DNA of 64,000 bases from Propionibacteriaceae bacterium (GTDB taxonomy: Bacteria; Actinomycetota; Actinomycetes; Propionibacteriales; Propionibacteriaceae), in assembly GCA_031285845.1 (NCBI GenBank), contig JAITVK010000019.1:1-64000 (forward strand). The letters are read 5' to 3'. Below the pieces are notes generated by a model, which saw only the letters and a program-made list of their open reading frames with translations, had not been told where the DNA came from and did no database searches. Made by a program: the position numbers and the translations under genes. Below, one piece after another: positions 26,381 to 33,883 of the stretch (positions within the stretch are counted from its first letter, which is position 1; every line of letters begins with the position of its first letter).

Positions 26381-27427
26381 ATGGAGAATGAACAGTCATC
26401 AGTGGTGCTCGCCAGTGCCGAGACTCGGTTGATCCACCTCGCCCAGGCGGCGGCGGTGGCGGTTGGCGTCACCATCAGAGTGATCGACGACGCCGAGGAC
26501 GTGAAGGCGGCTTGGCGAGCCTGCGGGACGATTCTGGTTGGAGCGGACCAAGCCGCGGCGGTGGCGAGCTTGTCGTTGCCTCGACGCGGTCGAGTCTATC
26601 TTCTTGGTCAGACTGGCGCTGACGACGCGATCGGGTGCTGGTCGATGACGATCGGGGCGCTGGTGATTCTGCTTCCCCAGGCTGGAAAGTGGTTGTCTGG
26701 GGTGTTGGCTGGCCGCTCCAGCGGCACGATCAGTGCCACAGTGGTGGCTGTCCGGTCAGGTTGCGGTGGGATCGGCGCGTCCACCTTGTCGGCGGCGTTG
26801 GCTGTCTTCGCCGCCCGCCGTTCTTTGCGGGTCGGGTTGATCGACGCCGACCCGGGCGGCGGTGGGCTCGACCTGATGCTGGGTGCGGAGGGCTTGCCCG
26901 GTTGGCGTTGGGACAGGCTTCGCCAGGCCAGCGGGCAGATCGCCGACATCACAGACCTGTTGCCCCGTGTCGATGGGGTCACGCTCGTGTCGATGGAACG
27001 TACTGACGCGACCGCGATTCCGCCGCCGGCCGCTGAGGCGGTGATCGATTGTCTGGCGCGTACCCATGACGTGGTGTTCATCGATCTTCCGCGTCTGGAG
27101 GACACCGCGATGTGGCCCGCTAGTCGATCCATCCTTCTTGCTGGCCAGAGCGTACGGTCGATCGCTGCGGCGCGAACCAGTGCGCTTCGTCGAGGAAGCG
27201 AGCCTTGGGGGCTGGTGGTGCGCAAAGGAGGGTCGGTCGCGGTGAGCGAGGTTGCTCGGGCGGTCGAGCTACCCTTGGTCGGATCGATCAATCATGTCCG
27301 CGACTTGCCCGGTCTGGCCGATCGTGGCGTGCCGCCCATGCTCGGGGGACGGTGGCGCAAAGCGTGCTCTCAGATCCTTGATTGGTGTGTCGACGATGAC
27401 AATCACCAGGTGGTCAAGCCATGGTGA
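26381..27427 (+). CDS. Ssd/CpaE-like ATPase of the tad locus (TadZ)
   Basis: A 348-residue member of the MinD/ParA superfamily found at the start of actinobacterial tad loci (septum site-determining protein, Ssd, or CpaE-like/TadZ). Residues 1-110 form an atypical receiver-like domain. The ATPase domain has the deviant P-loop VRSGCGGIGASTLSAALA, in which the usual GK-T becomes G-A-S-T, then VGLIDADPGGGGLDLMLG and VVFIDLPRLEDTA. It should localise the pilus machinery; relatives affect septation. Its stop overlaps the tadA start. The operon runs ssd-tadA-tadB-tadC and then the pilins. Confidence 0.85.
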   Translation: MENEQSSVVLASAETRLIHLAQAAAVAVGVTIRVIDDAEDVKAAWRACGTILVGADQAAAVASLSLPRRGRVYLLGQTGADDAIGCWSMTIGALVILLPQAGKWLSGVLAGRSSGTISATVVAVRSGCGGIGASTLSAALAVFAARRSLRVGLIDADPGGGGLDLMLGAEGLPGWRWDRLRQASGQIADITDLLPRVDGVTLVSMERTDATAIPPPAAEAVIDCLARTHDVVFIDLPRLEDTAMWPASRSILLAGQSVRSIAAARTSALRRGSEPWGLVVRKGGSVAVSEVARAVELPLVGSINHVRDLPGLADRGVPPMLGGRWRKACSQILDWCVDDDNHQVVKPW

Positions 27428-28560
27428 GCCAGGAGGTCGTGGCGTCGGTGCGTCGCCACCTGGCCCTCGCTAGACGGTCGGCCACCGCTTCCGACATCGC
27501 CGAGGCGCTGCGGTCAATTGGGCAGATCGTCTCCGATGACACCGTCTTGGCGATCCAAGATGGCATCGCGCGCGACGCTCTCGGGGTCGGAGTGCTCGAA
27601 ACGATTCTGGCCACCCCAGGATTGACCGATCTCGTCGTCAACGGCCCTGACCAGATCTTTATCGATTGTGGTGACGGGCTTCGGCAAGCAGAGGTCCGCT
27701 TCCCAGACGAGGACGCCGTGCGGCAGTTGGCCGTACGCCTGGCAGCTTCAGTCGGTCGCCGCCTCGATGACGGCTCGCCCTTCGTCGACGCCCGTCTGCC
27801 TAGTGGAGTTCGCTTTCATGCGGTGTTGGGTGGGATCGCGCATCCAGGAACCTGTCTGTCGCTGAGAGTGCCGGTTCACACTGCGCTCAGCCTCGACCAG
27901 TGGCAGACCGCTGGATCGGTCGATCCGACCGCCGGTGAGATTCTGCGTCGGGTGATCTCGACCAGGACGGCTTTTCTGATCTGCGGTGGCACGGGGTCGG
28001 GCAAGACGACTCTCCTGGCGACCCTGCTGTCGCTGGTTCCAGATTCCCAGCGCCTCGTCATCGTCGAGGACTCCCGCGAATTGGAGCCGCAGCATGCTCA
28101 CACGGTTCATTTGGAGTCGCGTCCAGTCAATGGGGAAGGTGTCGGGTTGATCACTATGACCGATCTGGTCAGGCAAGCGCTGCGTATGAGGCCAGATCGG
28201 TTGGTGGTCGGTGAGGTCAGAGGAGCGGAACTGCGCGACCTGCTCCAAGCGCTCAACACCGGCCATGAGGGCGGTTGCGGGACGATTCATGCCAACAGCA
28301 TCGAGGATCTGCCTGCCCGCCTTGAGGCATTGGCTGGATTGGGCGGCTTGACGGTAGAAGCCACTCAGTCGCAGGTCGCGGCCGCGATCAAAGTGGTCAT
28401 CCACGTTTGCCGTCGCGGCCCGTTGCGTCACGTCGCCCAGATCGGTGTCATCCAACGTTCGCCCGATGGTCGACTGGGCACGCTCGTCGCCTGGGAGGGA
28501 ATCGGTGGCACAGGGCACGCCGGACCGGGGATGGATGCTCTGACCAGGATGTTGTCATGA
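27421..28560 (+). CDS. tadA: TadA-family secretion ATPase
   Basis: A 379-residue hexameric motor ATPase of type IVc/Flp pilus assembly, in the VirB11/PulE superfamily. The N-terminal region includes ATPGLTDLVVNGPDQIFIDC. Walker A is ICGGTGSGKTTLLATLLSL, the Asp box is VIVEDSRELEP, and Walker B is RMRPDRLVVGEVRGAELRDLL. The His box TGHEGGCGTIHANS is intact. It powers extension of the Flp pilus with TadB and TadC as membrane partners. It overlaps ssd by 7 bp and tadB by 4 bp (ATGA), which shows tight coupling. The length is usual for actinobacterial TadA. Confidence 0.93.
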   Translation: MVSQEVVASVRRHLALARRSATASDIAEALRSIGQIVSDDTVLAIQDGIARDALGVGVLETILATPGLTDLVVNGPDQIFIDCGDGLRQAEVRFPDEDAVRQLAVRLAASVGRRLDDGSPFVDARLPSGVRFHAVLGGIAHPGTCLSLRVPVHTALSLDQWQTAGSVDPTAGEILRRVISTRTAFLICGGTGSGKTTLLATLLSLVPDSQRLVIVEDSRELEPQHAHTVHLESRPVNGEGVGLITMTDLVRQALRMRPDRLVVGEVRGAELRDLLQALNTGHEGGCGTIHANSIEDLPARLEALAGLGGLTVEATQSQVAAAIKVVIHVCRRGPLRHVAQIGVIQRSPDGRLGTLVAWEGIGGTGHAGPGMDALTRMLS

Positions 28561-29381
28561 CGGCACTGGCGGTGATTTGTGCTGGTCTGGCTGTTCTCTT
28601 GCTGTTCCCTGGGGCAACCGGCGGTCTTGCTCGCCTGGCTCCACCGCGTGATCGCCGCCGGCGGCACGGCTCGTCGCGTCGTGGGTTCGCGATGGGGTTG
28701 GCGATCAGTGCGGTCTGTCTGGGTGTCGGAGTGGTCTTTCCACCAGTTGGTGTCGTCGGCGCTGGGGCAGCGCTGGCGTGGTCGGTGGTCTGGGTGGTGA
28801 CCTCACGAGTGCGTGGTCGTCGGGCCTATCGCCGGGCTCAGGAAGTCGTACGCGCGGCGCAAGTCCTTCAGTCGCTGCTCGCGCTCGGGCACGTCCCGCA
28901 GTCGGCGCTCGCGGTAGCTGCCACCGAGTGCCCCATTCTGGAGCCAGTCGCCGCCGCCGTACGGATGGGCGGACAGCCCTGGGATGTGTTGGAGGAGCTG
29001 TCTGAGGTTCCGGGCCAGTCCGGATTGCGCCGGATCGCTCAGGCGTGGAAGGTCTCCGAAGTCACCGGAGGTTCCATGCGTGACTCCCTCCAGACCGTCC
29101 GTCTGGGCTTGGAAGAGGCCGCTGACACCGCGACTGTGGTCGCTGGTGAATTGGCCGGTCCGCGAACCACCGGTCAGATGCTCGCGGCTCTGCCTTTGGC
29201 TGGCATCGCGATGGCGTACGGGCTCGGAACAGACCCGCTGCGCTTCTTCGTCGCAAGCCTGGTGGGAAGAGTCTGTTTGGCGGCGGGAGTCCTGCTGGGG
29301 TGCGCCGGCCTGATGTGGAGTGAGGCCTTGGCTGACAGGGCCGGTGGTCTGGTCACAACCGGAGAAGTGGATCACAGATGA
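28557..29381 (+). CDS. tadB: TadB-like inner-membrane pilus assembly protein
   Basis: A 274-residue protein with a type II secretion F (T2SSF) domain. Hydrophobic helices occur at the N-terminus (ALAVICAGLAVLLLFPGATG, then a further pair) and at the C-terminus. The T2SSF core is VVRAAQVLQSLLALGHVPQS and WDVLEELSEVPGQSGLRRIAQAW with EVTGGSMRDSLQTVRLGL. It partners with TadC to form the platform that couples the TadA motor to pilin assembly. The ATG at 28557 overlaps the tadA stop in ATGA; the longer frame at 28407 is an artefact. The stop overlaps tadC in the same way. Confidence 0.85.
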   Translation: MTALAVICAGLAVLLLFPGATGGLARLAPPRDRRRRHGSSRRGFAMGLAISAVCLGVGVVFPPVGVVGAGAALAWSVVWVVTSRVRGRRAYRRAQEVVRAAQVLQSLLALGHVPQSALAVAATECPILEPVAAAVRMGGQPWDVLEELSEVPGQSGLRRIAQAWKVSEVTGGSMRDSLQTVRLGLEEAADTATVVAGELAGPRTTGQMLAALPLAGIAMAYGLGTDPLRFFVASLVGRVCLAAGVLLGCAGLMWSEALADRAGGLVTTGEVDHR

Positions 29382-30118
29382 CGGCGGTGGTGTTGGTCGC
29401 GGCGGTGTGCGCCGGATTGAGTTTGTGGTGGGGGTTGCCCGATGACGTGGTCGTACGGCTTCGGCCTCGAGCCAAGCTGCGCTTGCCCGCATGGTTGGAA
29501 CCTGCGCCTGGTGCGATGGCGTCGAGACAGCGCTGGTGGATCGCGCTGGGCGTGACGGTCATCGTCGTCGCCGTCGGCTGGGACGGTGCGGGGTGGATCA
29601 TCGCTGCCGCCCCGTTGATCGCGACAGCTGTCTGGGTGGGGTTGGGGCGGCTTGAGTCTTCTGGTCAACGCCAGCGTCGACAGGCGATCCTCGTGGAGAT
29701 TCCCGGGGTGCTCGACTTGATCCAGTCCTGTGTGCGCGCCGGTCAACCGCTACGCAACGCGACCCAGGTCGTCGTGCAAACGGTGGGATCGCCGGTCGGC
29801 GACCTTCTGTCGCCCGTCATTCGGGCCATCGACGTGGGGATGACCGACGAGCAAGCCTGGGGTCTGTTGGTCCAGGACCCGGTGGTGGGCTTTTGCGCGC
29901 GCGACCTGGCTCGAAGCTCGGCTTGGGGCACATCGACCAGTGACCTGTTGGCGGGCCACGCTGCGACGCTGCGTCGAGCCGGTCGTTCTGCCCGGCTGAC
30001 CGCGGCCAAGTCCGTCGGGGTCAAGGCGGTCATTCCCTTGGGTTTGTGCTATTTGCCGGCCTTCATGCTGCTCGGCGTGGCTCCGATCATCGCTGCTGGA
30101 GTGGGGTTTTTGTTCTGA
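29378..30118 (+). CDS. tadC: TadC-like inner-membrane pilus assembly protein
   Basis: A 246-residue second T2SSF-domain protein. It has N-terminal helices, a central GVLDLIQSCVRAGQPLRNATQVVV region and FCARDLARSSAWGTSTSDLLAGH. A C-terminal helical pair follows (AVIPLGLCYLPAFMLLGVAPIIAAGVGFLF). The last segment is the conserved end of TadC proteins (KxxVPLxxCxLPAFxLLGVVP). It begins at an ATG overlapping the tadB stop. The next gene follows only after 311 bp, so pilin expression may be controlled separately. Confidence 0.85.
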   Translation: MTAVVLVAAVCAGLSLWWGLPDDVVVRLRPRAKLRLPAWLEPAPGAMASRQRWWIALGVTVIVVAVGWDGAGWIIAAAPLIATAVWVGLGRLESSGQRQRRQAILVEIPGVLDLIQSCVRAGQPLRNATQVVVQTVGSPVGDLLSPVIRAIDVGMTDEQAWGLLVQDPVVGFCARDLARSSAWGTSTSDLLAGHAATLRRAGRSARLTAAKSVGVKAVIPLGLCYLPAFMLLGVAPIIAAGVGFLF

Positions 30119-30432
30119 GGCTGCGGCTGGTGGTGTGTCCTTCAGCCGGGTGGTCGTCTCGCCGTCCTGGCCCTGCTCGCGCCGTCGCACGTCCTTGGTT
30201 GTGTGACTGGCGCGACATCGTGTCCTCACCGGTGTTGTCCTGTGGCGGGCTTTGTGACGGCCGGACCTTCGCTCCGCCCTGGCCCTGTTGACTCTACCGC
30301 GCGCCCTCGGTCGCGTGCTGTCCCACGGCAATCAGGTCGACTGTCCAATGAGATCGCAATTCGATGCGCCGGTTCGCCATGGTCTCGATGACGATATCCA
30401 ACGCCCGACTGGGCATCAAGAAAGGAGTCATG
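30119..30432. other. intergenic region between tadC and the first pilin
   Basis: This stretch of 314 bp has no convincing ORF. CCTGGCCCTG occurs twice (near 30167 and 30280), and a TTGACT hexamer at about 30287 could be part of a promoter for the pilin genes, but no matching -10 is obvious. The AAAGGAG of the first pilin lies at its right end. Confidence 0.4.
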
Positions 30433-30645
30433 ATGATGTTGAAGAAGGTGCCGCGTGGGCGGATCAGAGCCTGCAGCCGTGGTCAGGGTGAGGTTGGTGC
30501 TGTCACCGCCGAGCATGCGGTTCTCACCGCTGCCGTGGTTGGCGCCGGTGCGGTGCTGCTCAGGGTGATCGGCGGCCCGACCGTTCCGCTCAAGATTCTG
30601 GTGATTTTGCGCGCCTGGTTCGACGCGCTGATGAATGGACTGTGA
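30433..30645 (+). CDS. Flp-like small pilin, first copy
   Basis: A protein of about 70 residues. The basic lead MMLKKVPRGRIRACSRGQGE is followed by VGAVTAEHAVLTAAVVGAG and a hydrophobic helix. The prepilin site is G followed by AVTAE, with glutamate at mature position 5, as in Flp/type IVb pilins. The usual tyrosine after Glu5 is His here. Three ATGs lie in a row at 30430, 30433 and 30436 behind AAAGGAG; the spacing favours the second or third. It belongs to the DUF4244/Flp group of actinobacterial tad loci and probably forms or caps the pilus fibre. Confidence 0.7.
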   Translation: MMLKKVPRGRIRACSRGQGEVGAVTAEHAVLTAAVVGAGAVLLRVIGGPTVPLKILVILRAWFDALMNGL

Positions 30646-30722
30646 TCCTCGTGGGTTCTGACGAGGCGAGGGGCTGGTGGAGCAGTGCGATGAACGCACA
30701 GGATCGACTTCGCTGGGGAAGG

Positions 30723-30731
30723 TTATCCACA
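30723..30731 (+). promoter_or_regulatory. perfect DnaA box between the two pilin genes
   Basis: TTATCCACA matches the DnaA box consensus exactly. It lies in the 189-bp gap before the second pilin, in the same orientation as the pair at 26289-26329. Confidence 0.5.
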
Positions 30732-30834
30732 GTCTGGCTGAGGAAGCGCAAAACGGTCATCGGACCATGCATGGTCTCCATTGTCCAGGTCGGACGCCGC
30801 GCAGGCGGCTGCTTAGTGAAGGAGCAAGGCAAGA

Positions 30835-31065
30835 ATGAAGAAACTGATCAATGCGATTCGTCGAGGTTGGGCCACGGTCACAGGCCACGGCGATCGGGAA
30901 GCTGGAATGGCCACAGCCGAGTACGCGGTGGGAACTGTCGCCGTTATCTCCTTCGGCGGGGTGCTGTTCAAACTGATCTCGGATCCGGTGTTCCGGGACT
31001 TGCTGTGGAAGCTGGTCCAATGGTTGTTCAACCTCATCATGGGTCTGATCGGTGGCGGCGCCTGA
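30835..31065 (+). CDS. Flp-like small pilin, second copy
   Basis: A 76-residue pilin-like protein. The positively charged lead MKKLINAIRRGWATVTG and HGDREAG precede the cleavage-type site G followed by MATAEYAVGTVAVISFGGVLF. Glu at mature position 5 and Tyr at 6 are the hallmark of Flp pilins (DUF4244 family). The C-terminal part FRDLLWKLVQWLFNLIMGLI is a second hydrophobic stretch. It fits the Flp consensus better than the copy at 30433 and is likely the major pilin. A GGAG-like site lies 10 nt before the ATG. Confidence 0.78.
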   Translation: MKKLINAIRRGWATVTGHGDREAGMATAEYAVGTVAVISFGGVLFKLISDPVFRDLLWKLVQWLFNLIMGLIGGGA

Positions 31066-31164
31066 TCAGGGGTCGGTGACACGAGGTGACGATGGTGTGT
31101 GGTGACCGGAGCAGTCTGATCCAGTTCCGGTCTCCACGCCCACCGGGTGAAGAGGAGAACGATG

Positions 31165-31551
31165 ATGACACGCAGAGGTCTTCCTCCTGCAAGAGCGGGT
31201 TCGATCGCCGATCGGTCGAACCGATCAGGCGAGGGTGGATGGGTGACCGTGGAGATGGCGCTGGCGGCTCTAGGAGTCGGCGCGGCGCTGGTGGGCTGCA
31301 TCGGAGGTTTTTCGGCGGGGTTGGCCCAACTGCGGTGTGAAGACGCCGCCGCTGAGATCGCGCGTCAGGCCGCTCGAGACGACCGTGTCGCCGTCGACGC
31401 CATCGCCGAGAGGCTGCCCACCGACGCGGTGGTGAAGGTGGAATCTCGTCCATCACAGGTTCATGTGACCGTGGTGATGGACATGCACGCCTGGGGAGAA
31501 TGGCTGCCAGCCATCACTCTGACGGGCGAGGCCGACGCGCAAATGGAGTGA
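31165..31551 (+). CDS. TadE-like minor pilin
   Basis: A protein of about 128 residues with an N-terminal basic region, then GEGGWVTVEMALAALGVGAAL and a hydrophobic helix. G followed by WVTVE keeps the pilin-type cleavage pattern with Glu5. The mature part ARQAARDDRVAVDAIAERLP and VTVVMDMHAW matches the TadE/TadF family (the Rv3655c type). Minor pilins of this type start or stabilise the fibre. AGAGGAG lies 7 nt before the ATG at 31165; the ATG at 31162 is an alternative. The next gene begins right after its stop codon. Confidence 0.8.
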   Translation: MTRRGLPPARAGSIADRSNRSGEGGWVTVEMALAALGVGAALVGCIGGFSAGLAQLRCEDAAAEIARQAARDDRVAVDAIAERLPTDAVVKVESRPSQVHVTVVMDMHAWGEWLPAITLTGEADAQME

Positions 31552-31953
31552 ATGATGACGACAGTGGGCAATGTTCGAGGGCAAGTCGACTCTGGCGATC
31601 GCGGCAGTGCTGCACTCGCCACGGTGGTCGGGTGCGTGGCCCTGGCTTTGGGTTTGCTGATCATGTCGATGGTCGTGGTCTATGTCCTGGCTGTTCATCG
31701 TGCCCGTCATGTCGCCGATTTGACGGCATTGGCCGCCGCTGAGCAGGCCGTTGCTCGCGTCGATGATCAGACCTCATGTGAGACTGCGGCCGATGTGGCT
31801 GAGCGAAACGGCGCGCGCCAGTCATCATGCGAGATCATCCGCGCTGGTGTCGATGTCGTGGCCGTGTCGTCGGTCGATGTGGAGTTTCGACTGCTGGGGC
31901 CGGTCGGGCCAAACACAGTGGCGTCGACGTCGTACGCGGGCACCGGGCCATGA
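31552..31953 (+). CDS. TadG/Rv3654c-like TadE-type membrane protein
   Basis: A 133-residue protein with one N-terminal helix. DRGSAALATVVGCVALALGL and LIMSMVVVYVLAVHRARHVADLTAL are typical of the 'Rv3654c family TadE-like' proteins at the end of actinobacterial tad operons. The HRARHVADLTALAAA motif follows the helix in family members. It has no Glu5, so it is probably not processed as a pilin. Its ATG directly follows the stop of the preceding gene. The exact contribution to the pilus is not known. Confidence 0.78.
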   Translation: MMTTVGNVRGQVDSGDRGSAALATVVGCVALALGLLIMSMVVVYVLAVHRARHVADLTALAAAEQAVARVDDQTSCETAADVAERNGARQSSCEIIRAGVDVVAVSSVDVEFRLLGPVGPNTVASTSYAGTGP

Positions 31954-32022
31954 TGCTCCATAGGTCCGGGCGGTTCGCCCGGCGGCTGGTTCTCGACAAG
32001 TCGGGCGTGAGATGCTGGAGCG

Positions 32023-33528
32023 ATGAGCACCTACACCGACGCCATGTCGCGCTTGCGCGAGGTTTTGATCGCAGTCGACTACCGAGTCGACTCGGTGATG
32101 GAGGCCATCACCACTGCGGGCCAGTCCGATCTCGAGCGCAACCATACCGTGGCAGCTTGCCGGGCATTGGGCCAGCGCACAGATCGTCTCGCGACCTTGA
32201 TCCGGCTGTTCATACTGCAGCAGGTCGTCCCTTCGTCGCAGGCGTTGGCCGCGATCGATGTGTCCGGCTTGGCGGAGTTGGGTCTTATCACCGTTCAGCA
32301 GGATCAGGTGGCCGCGATGGTGGATATTCGACCGTTCTTGGACGAGTCGACTCAGGCTTCGGGTTGGGTGGTGTCCGATCACGCCGCCAGCGTGGACACT
32401 CGCGTTGTTCCGCCAACCACAGACCATGTGTTGGGGATGTCCCCAGCCTCGGTCTCACTGTCACAGATCACGCCGCGCCATGAGGTGGGCGCAGCATTGG
32501 ATCTGGGCACCGGCTGTGGGATTCAAAGCCTGTATCTGTGCGAGCATGCTCGGCAGGTGGTGGCCACCGATCTTAACCCGCGGGCCCTGACGATGGCGAG
32601 CTTGACCTTCGCACTGAACGACGTCCGAGTGGACGCCCGACTAGGATCGTTGTACGAACCGGTGGCTGACGAGGTCTTCGACCTGATCACCACGAACCCG
32701 CCTTTCGTCATCGCGCCGCCGTCCGACAAACGGTTGACCTACCGTGAAGCTGGTCTGAGGTCCGATGATCTGATGAAAGCAGTGATCCAGCAAGCTGGTC
32801 CGCGGCTGGCCCCAGGAGGGTCTCTGCATGTCCTGGGCAACTGGGCTCATGTCGACGGTCAACCGTGGGAGAATCGGTTGACCCAGTGGGTGCCCGCCGG
32901 TTGCGACGCGTACTTCGTGGAGCGGGAGACCCTCGATCCATACGAGTACATCGAGATCTGGTTGGCCGATGCGGGGTGGATGGGCAGCCCACAGTATCTG
33001 ACGAAATACCGTCAGTGGCTGGAGTACTTCGGCGCCTGCGGTGTGCGATCCGTGGGATTGGGCTGGGTGACGATGGTCAAGTCAGGGTCCGATTCGCCCA
33101 GGGTCGTGGCTGAGCAATGGGGCCATTCGGTGAGTCAGCCCGTGGCCGATGATCTCCAGGCCCATATTCGCGCCTTGGATTATGCCGACTGGTCTGACCA
33201 TCGGATTCTGGATCAGACATGGGTGCTGGCTCCAGGCGTCGTGCAGGAGACGCTGGGGCCCGTGGGGCGGCAGGACCCGGCGACCGTGGTCCTGCGTCGA
33301 GTCGACGGATTGCGACGGGCGGTTCAAGTCGATTACGAGTTCGGTGGAGTCCTGGGCGCCTGCGATGGGGAACTCACCTTGGCGCAGATCGTGGCCGCCG
33401 TGGCCCATCTGAGCGGGACGGACCTCGGCGGATTGGCTGACATGGTGATGCCCAAGTTCCGCCAACTGGTGGCGCAGACGTGGCTCACGCCGACGGGCGC
33501 CTCGGCTGAGGACCACCTCGCAGGGTAG
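32023..33528 (+). CDS. large class I methyltransferase (MTS/HemK-like, DUF7059 type)
   Basis: A 501-residue protein. Residues 1-140 are a non-catalytic N-terminal domain. The methyltransferase core, about 150-310, has LDLGTGCGIQSLYLC (motif I), VVATDLNPRALTMASLTF (motif II) and DLITTNPPFVIAPP. The NPPF motif marks enzymes that methylate planar amide or base nitrogen, such as the HemK/PrmC and RsmC groups. The C-terminal 190 residues are unique to this group. Actinobacterial homologues lie next to topA, as here. The substrate is not known; rRNA or a protein glutamine are the main options. No strong ribosome binding site precedes the ATG. Confidence 0.85.
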   Translation: MSTYTDAMSRLREVLIAVDYRVDSVMEAITTAGQSDLERNHTVAACRALGQRTDRLATLIRLFILQQVVPSSQALAAIDVSGLAELGLITVQQDQVAAMVDIRPFLDESTQASGWVVSDHAASVDTRVVPPTTDHVLGMSPASVSLSQITPRHEVGAALDLGTGCGIQSLYLCEHARQVVATDLNPRALTMASLTFALNDVRVDARLGSLYEPVADEVFDLITTNPPFVIAPPSDKRLTYREAGLRSDDLMKAVIQQAGPRLAPGGSLHVLGNWAHVDGQPWENRLTQWVPAGCDAYFVERETLDPYEYIEIWLADAGWMGSPQYLTKYRQWLEYFGACGVRSVGLGWVTMVKSGSDSPRVVAEQWGHSVSQPVADDLQAHIRALDYADWSDHRILDQTWVLAPGVVQETLGPVGRQDPATVVLRRVDGLRRAVQVDYEFGGVLGACDGELTLAQIVAAVAHLSGTDLGGLADMVMPKFRQLVAQTWLTPTGASAEDHLAG

Positions 33529-33883
33529 TCGCCGCCGACTCGTCTGACGCCGAGTCCCCCAGTCACGCCATCGCGGGGTCGGCCCAGAGTCGCATTGGCG
33601 TCGTGGTCGTGCCCGGCGTCGGGTCACGTCATCCCACGGTCGTGGCGCCGTCTCGGCAGCCATGAAGTCGCGTCATCGCGCCGAAGGTGGTGGTGTCGGT
33701 TCGGGTAGGTTCGCTAAGGTGGAGTGTCATCACGGCGTGGTCGCGCCGACGGGGTGGGGTGCCGGTGGTGGCGTCTGTGATGCGTAGGGGAGCAGCAGAT
33801 TGGGTGACTGACTGGGGGCGTTGCCAGTCAGGCGAGTCCGTGCGGTACATTTGTGCGGTCTGGCGAAGACAGAAAGAACGAAG
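33529..33883 (+). promoter_or_regulatory. intergenic region with the topA promoter
   Basis: This stretch of 355 bp carries TTGCCA (33821-33826) and TACATT (33846-33851) with a 19-bp spacer, 32 bp before topA. The first 250 bp hold nothing I recognise beyond shadow ORFs. Supercoiling control of topA promoters is common, but no direct mark of it is visible. Confidence 0.4.

Noticed and set aside
30642-31079. A 145-codon ORF overlapping the second pilin
   Set aside because: The pilin in the other frame has a clear Flp signature and its own start signal; the longer ORF has none.
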